Of a stretch of 64,000 nucleotides of DNA, positions 33,752 to 41,926 are shown piece after piece (positions within the stretch are counted from its first letter, which is position 1; each line of letters starts with the position of its first letter). This stretch comes from Calditrichota bacterium. GTDB taxonomy: Bacteria; Calditrichota; Calditrichia; RBG-13-44-9; J042. The DNA is taken from NCBI GenBank assembly GCA_013150955.1, contig JAADJD010000012.1:1-64000 (forward strand). The letters are read 5' to 3'. The translations under genes were made by a program, and so were the position numbers. Under the pieces are notes generated by a model, which was given only the letters and a program-made list of their open reading frames with translations, made no database searches and was not told where the DNA came from.

Positions 33752-35368
33752 TCAGCTTTGCTGGGATTGAACTTGAAAAACTAAAAACGTCTGTCTATCA
33801 AATGATTTTTGATATATGCGATCCAGATTCAATAATCGAACGGTTTTGGGATCCAATAAACGCTTTAAATGGGGCATAAATCGAACATCCCGTGGATGCT
33901 CCAGGATGAAATACTGAATCCGATTGAGGGTCATGAACTCCCTCAAATCCTCCAGAGGGGCAAACGGCAAGCGGTAAAAGACATAATCGTTGTAAAAGGC
34001 CACCATGGCGCGACTGGTCACCACCCGGCTTCCGGCAGGAATTTCCCTTCGGATATCCTGGGTGAATCGATAGATGTAATTTTCGTACAACATTTTCGAA
34101 AAAGTACGCACATGGTAGGGCATCATCAACAGGAAAATTAGCGCCACCAATGCAGGCAGAGTATTCTGGAATCGATGGCGTATCCGCTCCCGCCACAGCT
34201 GGTGAAATTGATCGATTCCGTAAGCCATCCAGAACAGGAAAACCAGGCTCCAGCCCAGCAAAAAGCGCCGTTCGACATGGCTGAGCAAAAAGTACCCAAA
34301 GGCAATAAACAGGGACAGCAGCAGGGCGTTGGCCAGATTCAGGCGCCGCCGAAAACTCAACACAACCCCAAGAAGAAAGAAACCTATCATTAAAAACGGC
34401 AATGTATTGCGGATTAGAAAGATTCGTGCAGCTTTTAAGCTGTTATAGATCGTGAGCTTCACAAACGACACCCATTTCTTCAATCCCGAACGGGCACTGG
34501 TTTCTGTCTGCTGATTTTCATCGGGTACAGGCAACCGCTTGGTGTAAAAATAATCGTGTGCGGCCAGCCGGGATTTATCTGCAGAAAGGCTGTACATCAT
34601 CTGCTGCTCTCTCTGGGTAAAGGATTTGCCTGCAAAATCTGGATCGGTGCGTAAATATAACTGGTACAACTTTCGATGTGCTTCGATCAGTTTAAATTTG
34701 GGGATCCAGACGCGCTCGCCCATGTGACGGGACGCCCAGCTGGAATAGCCCCAGAACGCGATGGTGAGTATCCCTAAAAACAACATCAGGTGGATTGGGG
34801 AATTGCGCCGGCGAACCGTCTGCAAAAGCAGCCAGATGCCCATCACAATCCAGACGGCCAAGCCTTCAATTCGGGTCAGGTATGCCAGCACAAACCCCAC
34901 CGCTGCCAGGACAATCCACAGTCCCCGGCGTTCCTGCCAGAAACGTATCCAGAAATACGCTCCCAGTCCCACCCACAATAAAAAGGTCATTTCCGTTAGA
35001 AATTTGGCAGAATATTCGATAAAAAACGGGTGGATACTCAGCACAAACGCAGCCCATTTTCCGGTCGAATCCGAAAACATTCGACGGGCAATGCCGTAAA
35101 CCACCAGCACCAGTAAGGATCCGGCAAATATGGACACCATTTTCCCGGCCAGGGTTCTGGGAAACACGTTCCGGAACAAGGCGATCAGTACCGGATAAAC
35201 CGGTGGCTGAACGATGGCCGGGTATTCCGGGATGCGGGTACCGTACTGATGGTGCTGATAAAGGTATTCCCCAATCTCTGCGTAATAAACCCCATCTGGC
35301 GAAATTTTATGATAATTCAACCCAATTACCAGGCGTAGCGATAGCGCCAGACAGAAAAGAAAGACCAC
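33752..35368 (-). CDS. GT39/ArnT-like membrane glycosyltransferase (GT-C fold)
   Basis: This 538-residue protein has about 11-12 predicted spans in the N-terminal two thirds. The GTG start at 35368 is limited by an upstream stop in frame. The first periplasmic loop holds YHKISPDGVYYAEIGEYLYQ, with the acidic residues typical of GT-C enzymes, and PPVYPVLIALF. It belongs to the dolichyl-phosphate-mannose-protein mannosyltransferase/ArnT-like class, which takes sugar from a polyprenyl-phosphate sugar on the outer face of the membrane. The upstream neighbour begins with a dolichyl-phosphate-mannose-synthase-like domain that could supply the donor, and the downstream neighbour makes prenyl diphosphate. 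The acceptor is unknown. Confidence 0.8.
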   Translation of the reverse strand: MVFLFCLALSLRLVIGLNYHKISPDGVYYAEIGEYLYQHHQYGTRIPEYPAIVQPPVYPVLIALFRNVFPRTLAGKMVSIFAGSLLVLVVYGIARRMFSDSTGKWAAFVLSIHPFFIEYSAKFLTEMTFLLWVGLGAYFWIRFWQERRGLWIVLAAVGFVLAYLTRIEGLAVWIVMGIWLLLQTVRRRNSPIHLMLFLGILTIAFWGYSSWASRHMGERVWIPKFKLIEAHRKLYQLYLRTDPDFAGKSFTQREQQMMYSLSADKSRLAAHDYFYTKRLPVPDENQQTETSARSGLKKWVSFVKLTIYNSLKAARIFLIRNTLPFLMIGFFLLGVVLSFRRRLNLANALLLSLFIAFGYFLLSHVERRFLLGWSLVFLFWMAYGIDQFHQLWRERIRHRFQNTLPALVALIFLLMMPYHVRTFSKMLYENYIYRFTQDIRREIPAGSRVVTSRAMVAFYNDYVFYRLPFAPLEDLREFMTLNRIQYFILEHPRDVRFMPHLKRLLDPKTVRLLNLDRIYQKSFDRQTFLVFQVQSQQS

Positions 35369-35403
35369 AATCCATCGGGAACTTCCGCCAGAGATGGGAA
35401 TGG

Positions 35404-37113
35404 CTATACCTCCTGCACTTCAACCACTTTGGTTGTTTTGGCAATGTCCCAGACGTAAGGATTTTTATCGCGCAGGTAAAAATTGAGGGTTCCCACACAG
35501 CGAGCGAAGGCTTCCAGCCCCATCAATCCGATCATAAAAATGATTTCCCGTGGTGTCCAGCGCATGTCCCTGAACACATATTTTAAAATGGAAAGCGAAC
35601 GCAGGGTGGCCACCTGATACCCTTTGGTGGACATCAGATGCCGGTGGCCGGTCTCAATTCGAATGCGCTGCTTCAGAAAATCGCGAATATTTTCCGGTCC
35701 TTTGTTGTGCACAATGGCGTCCGGGCAGTAAGCCAGCTCCAGCCCCACCTCGCGCACCATGGCCTCGATGGCCGCCTCGTCCACCGCCGTGTAGGATGGA
35801 ATCCGGGTAAAAATATTGCGGAAGGCCACCATCTCTCCGCACTTGGGATGATCCAGTGCCATCAAGTGATGCAACCGCCAGAGCTTGTGCACACAGAATC
35901 CAATGAATCCCTTCGTGGAATTGGTGGGAATGGGATGGGCCCCGGTCATCCCGATGCGGGGATTTTTGAAGGGACGGATCAAATTTTCGATGGTGTCCGG
36001 TTCCGTCACCGTGTCCGCACTTTCAATCACACAAATGTCTCCGCGGGCGTGTTTCAAAAACACATTGATGGCGGACGCCTTGCCTTCCCGCATCTTCTGG
36101 ACAATCAACTTGATTCGGGGATTGCGTTTCTCAAACTCACGAACAATCTCGTTTGTCCGATCAGTACTGCCCGAAGACACCACGATGATTTGTTCAATCT
36201 CCCCGGATTGAACCTTCTGGTTTTCCAGTGCCTGCAGGCATTTGGCAATATTTTTCTCTTCGTTATAGGCCATCACGCCCACGCTGATACTAAACTTTTC
36301 CGGAATCCTGAATTTCCCCTTATTTTTCAGGGGAGGGGGATTTAACAATTCATCATATTCATCAACAAAGCGATGGTAATCCTTCCCCAGGTAGGTTAAA
36401 TGTCGCAGAATTTCCAGTAGGGGTGCCCGGTAGTTAAAAACTTTGAAGAAGGTGATGCGACGATCCGCAGGGCTGATCTTGGAGGTACCGTATTCGGTAT
36501 CTTTGTAAAGAATTGGAATTTCCTTGACCCGACGGCGTAAGCTGTATGCCAGGTGCACCATGTGAATTTGAAAAAGGTAACCCTGCGGGGGAATTTTGTT
36601 CAGATCCACCTGCCGCAGGAAATCGGCTGAATAGGCCCGGAACCCCGAGGTAAAATCCCAGATGGGTTTCACCATCACGTAGGAGACAAACATGTTCGCC
36701 AGTTTACTGATCAACAATTTCCGAAAACGCCAGCCGTCCACCCGCACGCCGCTGATGTACCGGCTGCCAATGACCAGATCGTACCGCCGGGAACATTTTA
36801 AAAACTTTTGCAGGTAGATGGGGTCATGAGACAGGTCGGCATCCATGGTGATGATCGGATCGTAGTTTTTTTCTAAAGCCAGGCGAAAGCCATCCACAAT
36901 GGCGGCACCAATTCCCCGGCGTTCCTTCCGATGAATTACATGGATGCCTTCATACCGTCGGGCCAATCGATCGGCAATCTTTCCGGTGCCATCGGCAGAA
37001 TCATCGTCCACAATAATAATATGAGCTTCTGGATGTAGTTCTTTAATCTGCTTAACCAGTACCGGAAGGTTCTCGCGTTCATTCAATGTGGGCAGTATGA
37101 TCACAGGTTTCAT
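35404..37113 (-). CDS. Fused double GT2 glycosyltransferase (polyprenyl-phosphate-mannose-synthase-like + GT2)
   Basis: The protein has 569 residues with two GT2 domains. The first (about 1-235) is DPM1-like: VIILPTLNERENLPVLVKQI, IIIVDDDSADGTGKIAD, ITMDADLSHDP (catalytic DxD) and VIGSRYISGVRVDGW. The second (about 280-569) has SISVGVMAYNEEKNIAKCLQ, IIVVSSGSTDRTNEIV and VIESADTVTEPDT, then a GAHPIPTNS segment and a hydrophobic stretch near the end. Fusion of a DPM-like and an ordinary GT2 domain is unusual. The first half should load a sugar on polyprenyl phosphate; the second may extend the glycan. It overlaps the upstream GT2 gene by 4 bases and precedes the GT39-like gene by 35 bases. Confidence 0.85.
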   Translation of the reverse strand: MKPVIILPTLNERENLPVLVKQIKELHPEAHIIIVDDDSADGTGKIADRLARRYEGIHVIHRKERRGIGAAIVDGFRLALEKNYDPIITMDADLSHDPIYLQKFLKCSRRYDLVIGSRYISGVRVDGWRFRKLLISKLANMFVSYVMVKPIWDFTSGFRAYSADFLRQVDLNKIPPQGYLFQIHMVHLAYSLRRRVKEIPILYKDTEYGTSKISPADRRITFFKVFNYRAPLLEILRHLTYLGKDYHRFVDEYDELLNPPPLKNKGKFRIPEKFSISVGVMAYNEEKNIAKCLQALENQKVQSGEIEQIIVVSSGSTDRTNEIVREFEKRNPRIKLIVQKMREGKASAINVFLKHARGDICVIESADTVTEPDTIENLIRPFKNPRIGMTGAHPIPTNSTKGFIGFCVHKLWRLHHLMALDHPKCGEMVAFRNIFTRIPSYTAVDEAAIEAMVREVGLELAYCPDAIVHNKGPENIRDFLKQRIRIETGHRHLMSTKGYQVATLRSLSILKYVFRDMRWTPREIIFMIGLMGLEAFARCVGTLNFYLRDKNPYVWDIAKTTKVVEVQEV

Positions 37114-38030
37114 GAGCTCTCCCTCAATTCAGAAAATACTCCGGAGGTAAACCCGATAAACCAGTAGAACAATCCCAGTTTAAAAATGAATATTGCCAGC
37201 GGATGCCGGAGGAGAATGGATCGATTGCGTTGCCAGAATACTTTTAATGTGCGGACAAACTTCACCAGGGGCAACATCGGGCCCACCAGTAAAAACAACC
37301 ATTTGTGACGAACAATCGTTGCCCCGGACAAAGGCAACTCCTTTAACACCAGGGAGGTGATTCGCCCAATACGCACCTGATGATTTAAAAAGGCCCTCAT
37401 ATTGGATCGGTGCAGATGGAGCACGGCGATAGAGGGTTCAAAATAGATCTTTTCCCCCTGTTGGATCAGGCGGTAATTAAAGACCAGATCTTCCTGTGGA
37501 TAATAATGGGGATCGAAAAATCCGTATTTATCGAATACCCATCGTTTGTAAGACAGGTTTAGTGTCGGCAGGTGGGTAACGAAGCCGGCAGGTTGTTGTG
37601 GGATATATTCGCGAAACTCGGCAATGTATCCGGCCCAGCCGATGGGATCTTCCGGGGGATTGCCGTTTTGTACCGATCCCCCAATGCCCGCCACATCAGG
37701 CATGCGCCGATGCAAGGCCACATAACGGCGAATCCAGTCCGGTGGCGCCACGCAATCGGAGTCAATGAACAGAATCAACTCGCCACAGGCACGCTGAACC
37801 CCAAGGTTGCGGGCGGTTCCAGGATCGGTTTTTCTTTCCAGATGGATGTAGGTGATATCTGGAAAGTGCTGTCGTACAATTTCAGGTGTACCATCGATGG
37901 AGCTATCGACCAGAATAATTTCGTAGTCGACATCACAATCCTGCCGCTTCAGAGCAGACAGACACCGGGCAATGGTTCGCTCCGAATTGTACGACGGAAT
38001 AACAACGGATACCGCTTTCTTTTCAGTCAA
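37110..38030 (-). CDS. GT2 family glycosyltransferase
   Basis: The protein has 306 residues. A canonical GT-A start, VSVVIPSYNSERTIARCLSA, is followed by EIILVDSSIDGTPEIV and ARNLGVQRACGELILFIDSD (DxD-like SDC), with YYPQEDLVFNYRLIQQGEKI in the acceptor region (ED motif). Two hydrophobic segments near the C-terminus (FLLVGPMLPLVKFV; LGLFYWFIGF) suggest membrane association. It should be an inverting transferase adding a sugar to a lipid-linked glycan. It starts 36 bases after the methyltransferase gene and overlaps the next GT2 gene by 4 bases. Confidence 0.87.
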   Translation of the reverse strand: MTEKKAVSVVIPSYNSERTIARCLSALKRQDCDVDYEIILVDSSIDGTPEIVRQHFPDITYIHLERKTDPGTARNLGVQRACGELILFIDSDCVAPPDWIRRYVALHRRMPDVAGIGGSVQNGNPPEDPIGWAGYIAEFREYIPQQPAGFVTHLPTLNLSYKRWVFDKYGFFDPHYYPQEDLVFNYRLIQQGEKIYFEPSIAVLHLHRSNMRAFLNHQVRIGRITSLVLKELPLSGATIVRHKWLFLLVGPMLPLVKFVRTLKVFWQRNRSILLRHPLAIFIFKLGLFYWFIGFTSGVFSELRESS

Positions 38031-38066
38031 TCTATATTACCCCTGTCATGCATTCCTTTGCGTTAC

Positions 38067-38909
38067 TTACTCCTTGATAAACAAAAAATATCGATGATGC
38101 GCCCAGAATCGTTTCACCAGCCATGGTGAATACTTTTCGAACCAATAATATCGCATCATCGATTGCGGGAAATCGGGATCCTCACCCCGGTAGTAATTCA
38201 AGATGGTCAGCGGTTGCCTGGGGTGATGGTTGCGTTGTTTAACCAGACGCCCTAACTTCAGCCGTTGCAGGAATTTTTCCTTGGGCATCCCGATATCCGG
38301 CCATGGGGGACAATCAATAAACTCAGTTTCGATGAACTTCCAGCCGAACGTATCTAACGTTTTGATAATATTTTTCGGAACGATATGATCCTCATGGAAA
38401 TGGGCTTTCAAATCTTCCTTTCCAAAAAGCTTTTGAACGACAAATCCCATTCCCAATCGATTGGGCACAAAAATGGCAATCGCCTTTCGGGTAACCCGCG
38501 TTAGCTCGGATAAAAAGCTGGTAAGATCGTCAACAAACCAGATGGCGGCAAAATTCCAGCTAAAATCGAAACTTTGATCGGCAAATGGCAGTACAGCATA
38601 CTGGCGTACATACACCGCCTGAAGCGGCAGCTGCACCTGTTGCCACACCCGCTGAATTTTCTGCAAACGTTCCCGATCGTGATCCACCAGGGTCACCCGA
38701 CATCCTTTGCGTGCCAGCTCCATACTGTTGATCCCGGAGGTACCGGTAAATCCAAAACTGGGCGCTTCCAGCACCGAACTTACCTGAAACCGCCGCACAA
38801 ACGATTCCAGCTTCAGGTTGAGCACCACCCGTTCGTAGGAAGAGCCCAGCCCTTCGTCAGGATCTTCCTCAAAATAGCGCTTCCACATTTTTAAGATGGG
38901 TATGGCCAT
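38067..38909 (-). CDS. SAM-dependent methyltransferase (class I)
   Basis: The protein has 280 residues. A Rossmann methyltransferase core covers about residues 40-150: VLEAPSFGFTGTSGINSMEL (motif I, atypical because the usual GxGxG is replaced), RVTLVDHD (motif II acidic) and ADQSFDFSWNFAAIWFVDD (motif IV region). FLSELTRVTRKAIAIFVPNR is the post-IV strand typical of methyltransf_11. Start and stop of neighbours touch (TAAATG with the epimerase), so it is part of the glycosyltransferase operon. A role in O-methylation of a sugar, or in phospholipid or quinone methylation, is possible. The poor motif I lowers confidence in activity. Confidence 0.72.
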   Translation of the reverse strand: MAIPILKMWKRYFEEDPDEGLGSSYERVVLNLKLESFVRRFQVSSVLEAPSFGFTGTSGINSMELARKGCRVTLVDHDRERLQKIQRVWQQVQLPLQAVYVRQYAVLPFADQSFDFSWNFAAIWFVDDLTSFLSELTRVTRKAIAIFVPNRLGMGFVVQKLFGKEDLKAHFHEDHIVPKNIIKTLDTFGWKFIETEFIDCPPWPDIGMPKEKFLQRLKLGRLVKQRNHHPRQPLTILNYYRGEDPDFPQSMMRYYWFEKYSPWLVKRFWAHHRYFLFIKE

Positions 38910-39878
38910 TTAATTCAACCTCTTGTACCAGTCAGTTACCGTTTTAAATGCCGGGATGGTGGCAACAGGCAAAACTTGCAAATCGTTCAATGTATTTTCG
39001 ATGGAATAATACCAGCTTCGGGAAATCAGTTGAAAGCGGGTACGCCAGGCCTCGTTGCGAAGCAGGTGAAAAAACGCCGCCGCCAGATCGAACAGGAAGC
39101 CAGGTAACTTCCGCATGGATGGATACGGTTTTCCATGGAGTTCCTGATGGATAAAATCGGCTAACTCCCACAAACTCACCGGTGATTTGTCCGCCACAAT
39201 GTAGGCGGCACCCGGTTTAATGGGATGGGTCACCAATTTCTCGAACACCTGCACCAGAAATGCCACGTGGGTGAGATGAATGTAAACCTCCCGGAAGGGC
39301 AACAGCAACATTCGGCGATCCACCAACCGCACCAGGGTATACGGAAATCCGTAATCGCCTTCTCCGTAAGTAATGGAAGGGCGTACGATCACGGCCTCCA
39401 GTCCCTGCTTCACGAACTCCAATACCCATCGTTCGGCTTCAATTTTGGTGAAGTGATAAAAGGTATCGGGCTGACGCGGCGTGGCATCATCGGCTGGCAA
39501 AGATCGGGGGATTGCCCCAAATACCCCCACCGAGGAACAAAAGATGAAGCGAGCCTGTTGTGCCAGCGCATGTTGCAACAACACCCGCGTGGCCTCCACG
39601 TTAACGGTCTGGTAGACTTCTCGCGGAAAGGGACGGGCGCCCCGCAATGCCCCAATGTGCAGGATCACCTCAAACCGGTGACGGGAAAGAAATTGCCTCA
39701 GGGCATCCAGATCCCCCAGATCGACAGCCTCCAGCTCCATCCGATCCCGAAGCGCTGCGATTCGCTCCGGCGCAGTCCCCGGACGCACGATTCCCACCAG
39801 CTCATGCGCTCCATTCACCAAGCGCTCGGCCACATGTCGCCCGATGAAGCCGCTCACCCCTGTCACCAGTACTTTCAT
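38910..39878 (-). CDS. NAD-dependent epimerase/dehydratase (extended SDR)
   Basis: The protein has 322 residues. ATG 39878 (MKVLVTGVSGFIGRHVAERL) is preferred: GGAG lies just upstream and the Rossmann strand begins there, whereas the longer frame start adds 16 residues of no apparent structure. The NAD-binding motif is TGVSGFIGR, FCSSVGVFG precedes the active site, and the catalytic Tyr-x3-Lys is YHFTKIE. Members act on NDP-sugars or on sterol-like/isoprenoid alcohols; the latter subset is also in this SDR branch. It heads an operon of seven closely spaced genes running to 31415. Substrate not assigned. Confidence 0.85.
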   Translation of the reverse strand: MKVLVTGVSGFIGRHVAERLVNGAHELVGIVRPGTAPERIAALRDRMELEAVDLGDLDALRQFLSRHRFEVILHIGALRGARPFPREVYQTVNVEATRVLLQHALAQQARFIFCSSVGVFGAIPRSLPADDATPRQPDTFYHFTKIEAERWVLEFVKQGLEAVIVRPSITYGEGDYGFPYTLVRLVDRRMLLLPFREVYIHLTHVAFLVQVFEKLVTHPIKPGAAYIVADKSPVSLWELADFIHQELHGKPYPSMRKLPGFLFDLAAAFFHLLRNEAWRTRFQLISRSWYYSIENTLNDLQVLPVATIPAFKTVTDWYKRLN

Positions 39879-40092
39879 TTCACTCCAGACAATTGATTCA
39901 GCGAACAGATTATTGGTGCTTTCCACGGCGATCCCGAAGATGACCAGCTACTGCTGCAGCAGGTATTCCCCTGCATCCCTTCCCGTCGCCGTACTGCAAC
40001 ATTACCATCGTCGGTTGTTTTTCTAAATCCTTAATAATCAATTTGATTTGTATTTTTCGCTTCGCCGCCCAACCGATGCAAATATGCAACAT

Positions 40093-40956
40093 TTATCGCA
40101 CAATCACCAGCTTTGCAGAATGAATTTTTCGCCCTTCAGCATCCCGGATCACATACACGTACAAACCGGAACGCACCGAGCGGCCATTTTTATTCTGTAC
40201 CTTCCAGTGAAATTCCCGCTCCAGAATCGGGGTTTTGTAAATGAGTTCGCCCAGTAAGTTGTATATTGACAGGGTACCATTCAGGGGCAAATTTTCGAAG
40301 GTAATCCCCGATGCCGTTCCGTAGGTGCCAATCACAAACGGGATGGGGTAGACATTGATCTTCCCGGCCGGGGGTGGTGGCTGTGCCGAGGTGGTAATGG
40401 TCACGCCCCGGCGATCGTAAAATCCGGTGGGATCGGTCACGGTAAACCAGAGTTGTTCGCTTCCCTGCCAGTCCACAGGCACCTGAATCCGCAGCTGGCG
40501 GCGTGCAGCGTCCAGTTGCACGTTTAATCTCTCCTGCCCACTTACCTGCCACACCAGCTGCGAGGGAGCGTCATCGGGATCCATCACCAGATTGTCCAGA
40601 TCAAAATTTAGCGTGGTATCCGGCCTGACCTGGAGATGTTCCGGCAGATTGATAATCCGGGGAATGGCGGCGCTGACCGTCTGCGAAAACTCACTTTTGC
40701 TGTAGGACGAATCCACCGCCCGTAACCGATAATAATATCGCACTCCCTTCTGGATGCTGGAATCCACAAATACGGTTTCCGGATGCACCACGGTTGACAA
40801 CCGGGTCACAGGATCAGGCACCGTATCCCGATAAACCTCGTAGTACCACATATTGGGTTCTGGATTGGGAGACCAGATCAATTTCCAGGAAGTGGTTTGC
40901 GCCCAGGCCACCAGGGGAATGAGCATAACCACTCCCGCTAAAAACATGCGAAACAT
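40093..40956 (-). CDS. Exported FnIII/cadherin-like protein with variant T9SS tail (short paralog)
   Basis: The protein has 287 residues. The signal peptide is MFRMFLAGVVMLIPLVAWAQ. An FnIII-like domain (about 20-100; WKLIWSPNPEPNMWYYEVYR, YYYRLRAVDSSYSKSEFS) is followed by one cadherin/Ig-like domain (about 105-190; LNFDLDNLVMDPDDAPSQLV, WFTVTDPTGF). A C-terminal domain reads INVYPIPFVIG ... LSIYNLLGELIYKTP ... SGLYVYVIRD ... KLVIVR. The tail is a variant of the type A sorting domain in which YPNPFN is replaced by YPIPF. It is a short version of the 41927 protein, with the same ends and fewer middle domains. It should be surface-attached through T9SS and may bind a ligand or other cells. Confidence 0.8.
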   Translation of the reverse strand: MFRMFLAGVVMLIPLVAWAQTTSWKLIWSPNPEPNMWYYEVYRDTVPDPVTRLSTVVHPETVFVDSSIQKGVRYYYRLRAVDSSYSKSEFSQTVSAAIPRIINLPEHLQVRPDTTLNFDLDNLVMDPDDAPSQLVWQVSGQERLNVQLDAARRQLRIQVPVDWQGSEQLWFTVTDPTGFYDRRGVTITTSAQPPPPAGKINVYPIPFVIGTYGTASGITFENLPLNGTLSIYNLLGELIYKTPILEREFHWKVQNKNGRSVRSGLYVYVIRDAEGRKIHSAKLVIVR

Positions 40957-41019
40957 TTTTCCCCACTATTTAATGAATCGATAATCATGAAACCGCTTAC
41001 CCACCGCTCTTTCCTTGCA

Positions 41020-41171
41020 GGAAACCGCGAATCCCGCGAATGAAAACAAACCATATCCACAAAATTGCGAATATACCCCAAAACAAATTTTCATCCAGAT
41101 CTGATCCAATGTATTTGATTATTTTTATTTGTGTTCATTCGTGCAATTCGTGGTCTGATGCATAATCTGGG
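41020..41171 (-). repeat. Palindromic element, copy H1, plus an extra arm to 41209
   Basis: The inverted copy lacks its first bases: aaccgcgaatcccgcgaatg ... ttttcatccagatctgatcc ... ATGCATAATCTGGG. An extra inverted left arm (aattcgtgtcattcgtagac ... TAATCCGGG) fills 41172-41209. Confidence 0.8.
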
Positions 41172-41214
41172 TTAATTCGTGTCATTCGTAGACGAACGCA
41201 TAATCCGGGTTCAA

Positions 41215-41379
41215 CCCAAATAAAGCGTTAAACCACGAATCACGCGAATGAATTCGAATAATATCAACAAAATAGCGAATATATCCGGGAAACCATTTTC
41301 ATCCAGATAGAATCCAGTGCATTTTATTATTTTTATTGGTGTTCATTCGTGTAATTCGTAGGCTATTGCATAATCTGGG
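41215..41379 (-). mobile_element. 165-bp palindromic element, copy H2, with TTCAA target duplication
   Basis: The copy runs from CCCAAATAAAGC to GCATAATCTGGG, exactly 165 bp. TTCAA occurs on both sides (41210-41214 and 41380-41384), a perfect 5-bp target-site duplication and the clearest evidence of the element's boundaries. Confidence 0.92.
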
Positions 41380-41384
41380 TTCAA

Positions 41385-41590
41385 AGGAAAAGGTATGAAA
41401 AAAATTTTTCGTCCGGGCAGATTTGCCCCGCAGTGTTTCTCTGAAAATTTTGTAATCCGGATGTCAGGGATTATTCCGGAATGATGGGTCTGCTATCCGG
41501 CAGGACAGAAAAGTAATTAAAGCCTTTCACGCATTGACTGAAGGATAAGCAATCACCGGTCTGAAACCGGACACCCCCTCCAGATTTTAC
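41385..41590. other. Non-coding stretch between repeat copies
   Basis: Within the 970-base gap 40957-41926 this is the only part, besides the few tens of bases upstream of the short paralog, not made of palindromic elements. No open frame or hairpin stands out. The promoter of the downstream short paralog is expected in or near this gap. Confidence 0.4.
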
Positions 41591-41925
41591 TCCAAATAAT
41601 ACATGAAACCGCCAATCCCGCAAATGAAACCCCGAAATATCCAGAAAATCGCGATTAAATCCAGATTATGCATTAAAACCACGAATTACACGAATTAACA
41701 CCAATAAAAATAATTGAATACACTTGTTCCTATCAGGATAAAATGTTTTCCCGGATATATTCGCTATTTTGTTGATATTATTCGAATTCATTCGCGTGAT
41801 TCGTGGTTTAACGTATTATTTGGGATAAATACAGAAACACATTTTCATCCAGATCGAATCCAGGGTATTTTATTCATTTTATTTGTGTGAATTCGTGTCA
41901 TTCGTGGTCTAACACATAATCTGGG
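41591..41925 (-). repeat. Palindromic element, copy H3 outer (interrupted by copy H3 inner)
   Basis: The inverted element is split: 41591-41659 (TCCAAATAATAC ... GCGATTAAA) and 41830-41925 (tacagaaacacattttcatc ... ATAATCTGGG). Together these are 165 bp. The following TTTA supplies the TAA stop (41927-41929) of the long cadherin-like gene. Confidence 0.85.
41660..41824 (+). mobile_element. 165-bp palindromic element, copy H3 inner, inserted into H3 outer
   Basis: A forward copy of 165 bp runs from TCCAGATTATGC to CGTATTATTTGGG. Flanks are TTAAA (41655-41659) and ATAAA (41825-41829), a 4-of-5 target duplication. Removing the insert and one flank restores an outer element of consensus length. 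Confidence 0.88.
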
Positions 41926-41926
41926 T

